This document shows positions 13,291 to 64,000 of a stretch of DNA of 64,000 bases, one piece after another. Below the pieces are notes generated by a model. The model was not told the origin of the DNA, made no database searches, and worked only from the letters and a program-made list of their open reading frames with translations. The translations under genes and the position numbers were made by a program. The stretch spans positions 31,849,455 through 31,913,454 of the forward strand of contig CM074180.1 in assembly GCA_037179385.1 (NCBI GenBank), in the 5' to 3' direction. This DNA is from Holothuria scabra. Taxonomy: Eukaryota > Echinodermata > Holothuroidea > Aspidochirotida > Holothuriidae. Positions within the stretch are counted from its first letter, which is position 1, and every line of letters starts with the position of its first letter.

Positions 13291-16200
13291 GCTCAGACAT
13301 TTTTCAATGTCTTTGGTACTACAGGGGATTGCTTTACACATCAGACTAAATACATTAATGAAAATATTTTATAACTTCATGAAATTATTAATATCATTAA
13401 GCTGTGACAAACATCTCATTTGCAACATGAAAACCATTTTTCTTAAATTTCCTTTTATAACTAATACCACTACATTCTAATGGTGTTTTGTTTTTTACAA
13501 TTTTGAATCAAAATCAAAATCGTAATATAATCTGTATCCTAACACTGACTGCAATACAGGCTTTTCAGAATATTGAGCATTTGGTATGCAAGGCATAATA
13601 AATAACCCTCCTTCTTGTATGAGGTGCATTATCATTGCTACACAGCTTTTTAAAAGAACATGTACCAATACTCTATCCAATAGTCCCTTTATAATTACTC
13701 CTTGGAAATTGGTCTATTAAAGTCCTACCTGGTGTAATACTATTAAATGCTAGCAATTATAACATATGATGTTGAAAACAATCTCCTAGTTTTCTCATTC
13801 TTGAGTTGGAGATTATGAGAAGTGGATATGATTACATGTATCATGATAACATTAATTGTCACCAAGAGTATGCAATGTAATTTACAAACCTAGAAAAAGC
13901 AATGAATGATCAGCACAATTCCAAAAAGATATCAATTGTGGGCTACTGTAGTCTACATCTTTGCATCATTTAAAATAGTGAGAATCATGTGACAATGTAT
14001 AACTTAAGTGGAATTAAACAGCTCTATTTCATTTAGAAAAAATTATTTTGTGAAAGCTGTCAAGTTCAACAAAAACTTGAAGCATTACTTTTGGGCTAAA
14101 TTCAAAAGTGACAGTGTAGGAAACTTCAAAAATTCTGGGATCCTGAGAATGTGTTTTCTGCAAATCGGAGGACAGATGTTGAAAAAAGTCAATCTCATAC
14201 AACAACATCTACCACTGATGAAACTGAATTACTAAATCCAATGAAGGAAGGAGGAACAGAAAAGTTGTGGTCCCATCTCCTCAAAGCCCATTTCCCTAAT
14301 ACTGTTTCAGCAGCATTAGCTGAGAATAATGAATAGAACATTTTACAACAAATTTTTCCAAAACTGTGTTTTTTCACATTGCAAATGGTCAAACTTAGAT
14401 CATCCCAATATCCTACATACAATGTCTGTTTGAAGAGTGAGTACTTATAGCAGTTCAATTAGGCTTTCAAAAATTTGTGACCAGACACTTTTTCAACTTA
14501 TGCACAAAACCACTAGAAGTCAGAATGCCGCAAAATTCAAAATTTTAACTTGTTTTGTAAATGCTGGATGTGACAATTGACTCCCTATGTTAACTATAAG
14601 CATTGTCATGTGGTAGTGACCCTTTAACACTATCTTTAAGTTATCAGTCTCAACTCAGTGAGCCCCAAAAAGTGGCATTTCTTTAATACCTTTGACCCTC
14701 CTTGACCCCTTTGACCCCTTCTGATCCACAGTTTCCTTTTAAACACGAGAATGTTCTGAACTGTTACAACGTTACAATACATAACATCATTTGTTATCCC
14801 TTCCAATGGGGTATTTCCGTCTCAGTGATCAACACTGCTGCATGCTCATTTTGCTGGTGGATTTGCACAAAAGAGTGTCATGAATTTGAAAAACCTGTGT
14901 TTTGAAACAAATGAGAGCATAAATCTCTTGCTGAAATGTAGGTTACACCACTCAACTGAGGAAGCACAATGCATCTTTCATTAGTGCTGCAATATACACT
15001 TAAATATTTTATATAGTTCCACACATTCTTTAAGCATTGTTCCCATTAAAACAGCCATTGTCAACACCGCAATTAAAAGATTTTAAGCATCTCCTATCTA
15101 CAGTATGTGAAGTCTATGCTAACACTTAATGAAGAAGAGTTGTTACAAGTCACGGCTCCAGTGACTTATTTAATATTGGAAAATGGCTCAAGGATGTGTC
15201 ATAATTTCCCTCGGAAGTGCAACACAACGACTAGACTCGAGTCACATGAAAAGTAGTTATTAACTCGATTCCACAGCAAAATTTAGTAACTCATTATGAA
15301 CAGGAAGACATCTGCACTCACACTGTATACACTCAAGACCCAGTTATCATTTGTAACACCTACTGTACAATATTCACATGTTCCTACACGAGAATATATT
15401 CAGAAAGTTTACAAAACCATAAAACACTACAAAAAAAAAAAAAAAAAAGCAAAGAATCAGAACAAAGTTCAACAAAGGGAAGGAAGACATAATATTGCCA
15501 TAATTGACTGAGAAGATCATTAAAGTCAGTATTACAAAGAACTGGTTAAGTATTTTATTAATAATTAATAATAAGTATTTATTATTAAAAACACCTGGAG
15601 ATGGATAGCATCTGAGTGATATAAAAAAAATCCTTGCTTATATGAACTGAATTCAAAGATTATTTTAACCCCTGCAAAGATGTGCAAAATGTTGGACAAA
15701 TCGTAAACTAGTAACCATGATTACCACCATGGTAATACTTTAAGAAATTCAGAAACAATTCAGGGTAAATATTCTTTGCCAATTCATACACCATTGTAGG
15801 TAATGTTAATTAGAGTAAATGCATCATTGTAGATAATGTTAATTACTGTAGAGTAAATATATCATTGCAGGTAGTGTTAATTAGAAAAAAATTAAATTTT
15901 AACACTGGTTTTAATAATACTAAACCACAGGTAAAGAGGAAAGGGGCTAACTTGATCTAATGTATTTAAAAAGACTGGTGCTTTACTAATCCACCCACAG
16001 TACTGAAGTTAAAGGCCAATAAAATTCAAATGTTTTTATGTTGAAAAATATTGACTGACTAATGAAGTGCCTTAATAATTTTATTTTCAATGTTACTCTG
16101 ACTTAGTTTACTTACAAAATATGATCAATTTTTCAAATGAATGAGCTGAAATACAGACTGTTCAAAATTCATGGCAATTTAACCAATTACAGAGCAATGT

Positions 16201-17048
16201 TTTGAATTAACTACTCTTTGTGAAAGGACCTGAGTAGAAATTAGGGTGGGGGCATGTACAGTAATTTATATCATTCAAGGCTCTCCAGCTAAAAATTTCA
16301 ATAGTGATAGTTAAGAAATTGAAAGTATCATAAGACCCCACCCACATTCTGAGCTTTAACCTGAGTGGTGGCATGTCCAGTTTGAAATCCTCTACACAGA
16401 GCTATGAAGCAGTAAATTACCTGATTCAGAGTGTAATTCAATGGAACAAATACATGAAGTTAATGGTGCACTACACATACATGGGTGTGACTTTCATTGC
16501 TACATCAAATGGTAGAAGCACTGTTATACTTGTAATTACCTGGGAAACACACCAAGTGTATTGTAGCATAGCCCACTATATCCAATATTTATGCTTTGAA
16601 CTTGTGTTAGCTGAATCTAACCTCAGGTCACCCAACCAATTGTTTAAAAATAAATCTTTGTAACTTTATTCCATTCCATGTTCAAAAAATTAAGGCTTGA
16701 GAGCAGCTAAATAAAATGAATGTTTTAATACAACCATGTCAAATTTCTCTGCTTATAAAATCTCTGTCTACACCATTTTGCTTCAGTGAAAGAAGTTCAG
16801 AAAAAAAAAACAGATAAGAAGTTGCCCTACTGCTTGCCTTTCACACCTTGCAAACAGTAGTGGCACATCTAACTGTATTATTCCACCTTTGTTTTACATC
16901 TTCCCATACTGTAGCTGTCTCTTATCAAGCTTTAGTTTTTTGAAGTGTGCTTGAGTGAGTTTAGCAGTAAGTCGGGTGAAATTTGATTACCTCATCAAAC
17001 CTCGCTTTCGATGGGGACCGGTGAAATATCTAACAGGGCATAAGTTTG
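13291..17048. other. No recognisable gene; small tandem repeat
   Basis: AT-rich. Contains a small degenerate repeat at 15786-15890 (units built on ATTGTAGGTAATGTTAATTA) and A-homopolymers near 15431. Otherwise nothing recognisable. Confidence 0.4.
15786..15890. repeat. Degenerate minisatellite, about 3 units
   Basis: Three successive blocks share ATTG(T/C)AG(G/A)TA(A/G)TGTTAATTA followed by AGAGTAAAT; spacing is 34-47 bp. Confidence 0.6.
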
Positions 17049-17149
17049 TCATGGCTGCCTTACATTTTGCAAACTTAATGCATGACATTTTCTACAGAAG
17101 TTAAAATATTGTATGAGGAGATGTATAAAGAAAGTTTTCACACATACCT

Positions 17150-17372
17150 CACCGTGTGAGGTGTATATCTCAACTTTACCTAAGAGTTTGGGGTAATCAT
17201 ATGTAACTTTTAATTCCATAAGAAGTACTGCCACATAGGGTTTCTGTACTTTACAATCCATATCTTTATAATTCATTAAGGGTGCCTCAAAATCTTCATA
17301 ACAAATCTTCACTTCGCATTTATGGAAGTATGAATATAACTTTATTACAATGCACGTGGACTCAACAAACAT
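17150..17372 (-). CDS. Possible exon of an unidentified gene
   Basis: An open frame on minus reads through KICYEDFEAPLMNYKDMDCK, then VQKPYVAVLLMELKVTYDYP and KLLGKVEIYTSHG. It meets a good donor-like GTGAGGTATG at 17149-17140. Composition looks more protein-like than neighbouring chance frames. I do not recognise a family, no upstream acceptor is obvious, and the frame also continues past the donor to 17049. It is 3.6 kb downstream of PEX6 and could be part of a neighbouring gene, a decayed transposon protein or chance. Confidence 0.2.
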
Positions 17373-17785
17373 TGTATTATTGTGATCTTTATCTCACCAA
17401 AGAGTACAATGGACCCTGGAAAATCAATGACTTTGTTACATATGTAAATATTTTAGGACTAAGAGAGAAGGTAAACAAATGAAATCTTTGTTATTAAAGG
17501 TGATTTACAATCTACAATGACAGGGCAATAGCATAACTATCATTCAGGATGCCCTGGGTTAAAAATGGATTGGGACTAAATAAAGGCAGAACAATAATAA
17601 AATTAGCTTTCTTTATTTTAGAAATACATAATTGAATATTGCACCTAAGTAACTCCATTATGTACCCCTATGACCTATGATTACCTGACAAAAATGTGCA
17701 TGGGCAGTTATACCTGCAGACTGGCTCATTCTGCTGGAATTGCACCCGGGTGACTACTCTTAATTTTTCTCCTCTCCCCTCTGGT

Positions 17786-18606
17786 CAGTCAAGTGATGGT
17801 CTGATTTCAGTCAGCCATAACTGGGGTCCATCACCTTTTAATCTTTCCATTTCCTTGCTTACCTGTATCATGGATGGTTGTACACTTAATTGTATCTTGA
17901 TTCCCTTCAATTTCACTGTATATGAGGGTTTAAAATTCATGTAGCCAGTGAAGACGATTTAAAGGTAGTGTGACAGATCAGCAAAAAGCCCTAAATTAAC
18001 TTCGTAGTTAAGAAGCAAGGTTTTCTAAGGAAGAATCCGTTGGGATTATGTCAATACTTTTTACCATTCTCAAGATATACCTCTTCAAAGTTTTAATGTT
18101 TCTGAAGCAACTTGTTGGTTATGCAAACATAGTAACGCTGAGTGTTGCACAGTGTTGACATTTCTTTTGTTAACCCTATATAAATTATCTCTTAATTACT
18201 CCTCAGATTGTTTATGGTTTGGTGATTGATACTGATGATTTTCAAGGATACAATTTAAACTTTCAAAATAAACCCTTCAGGAAATACCAATGTTACAACT
18301 GCCCTTGATGAAGATTACAAAAACAAAGGATAAAATTAGCCATATATGGTATGTCCCTCCCATGACATCACAGAATTTACATTATGAGCTCCTATTTATG
18401 CATGATGAAGTGCAAGTCAGAAATAAACCTGTAAAATTGCCAATTTTGAAATGATTTTGATGGAAATTGCGGCAATTTTCTTGATTTTTAATGCTTCTTA
18501 CATCAAATCCCAACTTTGTGATTTTGGTGTCACACTACCTTTAAGGCTGATGGACCCCACTAATAGCTGCCCACAGTCACTAAACACAGGATTGGCTTTG
18601 TCTATG
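17786..18606. mobile_element. Fold-back MITE interrupted by a TTAA element
   Basis: Left part 17786-17962 and right part 18541-18606 together match the uninterrupted copy at 42063-42306. The ends are inverted: CTGGGGTCCATCACC near 17822 and GCTGATGGACCCCAC near 18546. A third, partial copy (right end) is at 57451-57521. Confidence 0.65.
17963..18540. mobile_element. 578-bp TIR element inserted at TTAA
   Basis: Begins AGGTAGTGTGACA and ends TGTCACACTACCT, perfect 13-bp inverted repeats, flanked on both sides by TTAA (17959-17962 and 18541-18544). The sister repeat at 42.2 kb has the uninterrupted site (GACAATTTACGGCTGATGG), and the partial copy at 57.45 kb reads CATTTAAGGCTGATGG. A TTAA duplication suggests mobilisation by a piggyBac-type transposase. 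No transposase is encoded. Confidence 0.75.
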
Positions 18607-18789
18607 GGTAGAACTGACAACTTTAATTCTATGGTTAAAGATGATATAGTTGCAAACACTCATTGCTATGGCATGAGATAACTATTAAATCATGGCTATC
18701 CACAAATGCTGAATAGGAATAAAATACTTATATTTTCAATTCACATAACTGATTTCCAACTTTTGCAGGTGGTATGTACATCATCATTT

Positions 18790-19049
18790 AAAGGTAAAGA
18801 ACAGTCCACCCAAACTTATTTTGGAGAAAAAGCTAAATAACACAATTTTCATCTAATTTTTCTTCGAAGTATCTTTCATTACATTTTATGACTGTACTAT
18901 TGCATATTCAAAGTAAACCAAGCAGTTATTTCTAGTAAATTTCACATTTGAAGAGAAAAAACATTGTCACGTGACTCCCAACAGCCAATCATGAAACTGA
19001 ACAGTCTACTACACTTCTTCAATTTGGGATGACTGCTCCTGCCCTTTAA
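18790..19049. mobile_element. MITE with imperfect TIRs at TTAA
   Basis: Left end TTTAAAGGTAAAGAACAGTC and right end GACTGCTCCTGCCCTTTAAG are imperfect inverted repeats bordered by TTAA. The left and right segments recur at 41.93-42.06 and 42.30-42.46 kb. Confidence 0.5.
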
Positions 19050-19812
19050 GGAGAATTATCCAAAGTTTCACAACTGAGCTCCAATAAGGAACACTACAGC
19101 TATCCTTGTTTGGTTCTTAGCCTCTACTATACTTGCCAAAATTGATACCTCGAAAAACAGGACATATACCAAATGATCAACTGTATAGACCTTGTGCATG
19201 GACGACATACTGACCTCATCCTTTGAGCAGAACAATGGAACACATAACCACATGCATAAGAATTAATCTACACGTGTAGCAGACTATTGCTTGTATTCAA
19301 ATGGTTGCCAAATCAGCCATCTGCATTTATCTGTGTTGGTTTGTTTAGCCCCCAAATGAGGGCGTACTTTCCTCTCCATGACATCATATGTAAATGATCT
19401 ATGCACCTAGCCAACAAGTCCTTACATATAAAGGGCTCAATCGTTGAGGGGGGAAAACTCCTCTTTTCCTCTCTCAATGTTCACAATATATGTGAAAATC
19501 ACTTAAGTTTCAACCACTCTGATCAGCATTTGTGTGTAATGACTTTCTCATTTTTGGACCTGAGACATGAATATACTTTTAACACTAAAGTCACAAAATG
19601 GGAACATATTTGTTTTATGGTTTTTTATGGAACATATTGGTTTTTATTAGTTTTGAAGCTCAGACAACAGACCAGTTCCACTTAAAAGAGAACAGTTGGC
19701 AAGCAATCCAGGAGAACCAACTTCAAAAGTTCCATAATGGAACACAGTGCAGAAGGATAAATAGCAATAGCCATAGACAGAGTTAAAAAGCTACCATGGA
19801 CAACTCAACTAC
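19050..19812. other. No recognisable gene or repeat
   Basis: Downstream flank of PEX6. Short open frames (19253-19068, 19401-19685) are unsupported by any motif. Confidence 0.4.
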
Positions 19813-19884
19813 TTGTGGAACTACTGACTTCCATTTTTGTGGAACTACTGACTTCCATTTTTGTGGAACTACTGACTTCCATTT
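19813..19884. repeat. 24-bp tandem repeat, 3 perfect units
   Basis: The unit TTGTGGAACTACTGACTTCC plus ATTT is repeated three times at exact 24-bp spacing (starts 19813, 19837, 19861). Confidence 0.9.
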
Positions 19885-20816
19885 TTAAGGACTTAAGAAC
19901 AGAGGAATGAAGTGGTGACCTCCAATTAAATAAATTTAGGCTTAAAAAGATGGCTGCTGTAAAGTGTCATCTACATAATATGATGATCAGTTTCTAAAAT
20001 TTCAGACAAAAATAAAATATGAAGAATAACATTACCAACTCATCTGCTTAGAGATCCAAACTCTGGTTTTGGAATCATAAACTGGGTATCTGTTACCAAA
20101 TCCAATTAAATTTGATTTCTTTGAACATGGCTAATTTATTCTCAGTGACATATGAACCCTTCTTTGCGTAATTAAAGGCTTCCTGTTCATAATCTAAACA
20201 AAAGGTTAAATCTGCAATCACTGGACATTTGAGTGACTTATCTGCTGTGATAATAGGTTGTGTAATCAACTGGAAAAAGTTCTTCACAGGCCAGGGTTTA
20301 AGTGCTATTCTGGAAGTGATAGTGATCTTTTACAACAAATAAATGAACAGATAAGGAGGATTTTATTACACCCGACCTCCCCTTTGTGAGGTCTGGTCAG
20401 AATGCCCTTATTTTTAAGCAAGTGAAGTCATAATGAATGTCAGTCTTTCACTTTGTTCTTTGAATTTTGTCTAAATCTGCAATTTTTTTGGAACACTGCA
20501 AGTTTTACACAAAACCTAACCTATCTATTGAAACACTTGATAATGATCAAGTCTAACTTCAGTGGGCAACTTCAGAACTGGCTTCTTTGCTAAGCCTATA
20601 CACATGAATAATTGGGAAAATCTCTGCACGGGATGTTAGTGAATGAATGCAGCATGTTCTTTTCACATATATATAGCAATTTCATAGGTGTGGCATAGAC
20701 TTGTTTACAATAGACCTGGGCATAAACTTTGCAAGATGATGGTCATAGCTTGACAAAGCTAGATCATAAGTTACTCCAACTAATTTTATAAAGTTCAATC
20801 ACCAACTTGAATGTCA
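19885..20816 (-). other. PEX6 3' UTR and immediate downstream sequence
   Basis: AT-rich sequence after the PEX6 stop. An open frame of 64 codons (20287-20093) is unrecognised and probably chance or untranslated. No repeat family or RNA gene is visible. Confidence 0.4.
20362..20367 (-). terminator. Candidate PEX6 polyadenylation signal
   Basis: AATAAA on the minus strand (TTTATT on plus), about 450 nt past the stop codon and the first canonical hexamer met downstream. A second AATAAA lies at 20140-20135. The actual cleavage site cannot be read from sequence. Confidence 0.45.
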
Positions 20817-63867
<43,051 letters not shown>

Positions 63868-64000
63868 CTGTGGAGAGAAAAGAAATTCTTTTCATTAATT
63901 AGAGTCAGGGGATAAAAATAGTTATAATTGTCTTGATGGATGAAGTACATGTAGGAGGATGAACTTTACAGAGATATAATTAACGTCTTCTGCATTATTG
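63868..64000 (-). other. Start of an upstream PEX6 intron
   Basis: Pyrimidine-rich acceptor (TTTTCTCTCCACAG on minus) and intron sequence; no further exon before the window edge. Confidence 0.7.

Overview
This is eukaryotic nuclear DNA: AT-rich, intron-dominated and full of short interspersed repeats. Only one gene can be reconstructed with confidence. It lies on the minus strand and encodes the C-terminal 388 residues of a PEX6-type peroxisomal AAA+ ATPase. Eleven in-frame exons run from 63867 down to a stop codon at 20819-20817. Every junction has GT/AG splice signals and compatible phase. The 5' part of the gene (N-terminal domain and most of the first ATPase domain) lies beyond base 64000. 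Exons are 62-140 bp and introns 0.7-13.2 kb. Gene architecture, TTAGGG-like sequence and repeat style suggest a marine invertebrate, perhaps a deuterostome such as an echinoderm or hemichordate. That placement is an impression, not a demonstration.

Layout. Bases 1-20.3 kb lie downstream of PEX6. They hold no gene I can name, but do hold tRNA-derived SINE pieces, two copies of an element whose head is the 5' end of U2 snRNA, the decayed tail of a LINE reverse transcriptase, low-complexity tracts and nested TIR elements. From 20.3 to 64 kb is PEX6 and its introns. The introns carry most of the structure: four copies of a roughly 245-bp piggyBac-like MITE at TTAA sites; three Pearl/HINE-like elements with a 156-bp tandem core, CA microsatellite and terminal hairpins; a 2-kb TIR element nested inside one of these; several fold-back MITEs; a composite duplicated element at 35.5-37.1 kb; a 214-bp recent tandem duplication; and a CpG-richer island at about 49-54.7 kb in the largest intron.

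The most notable observations are: the 156-bp repeat cores, which place perfect AGGTCA-A-AGGTCA (DR1) sites, the classic peroxisome-proliferator response element shape, inside introns of a peroxisome biogenesis gene; the U2-headed SINE-like family; exon 8 of PEX6 sandwiched between two direct-orientation copies of the same element; and several transposon insertions whose pre-insertion sites can be read from sister copies elsewhere in the window. No prokaryotic system, CRISPR array or toxin locus is present.
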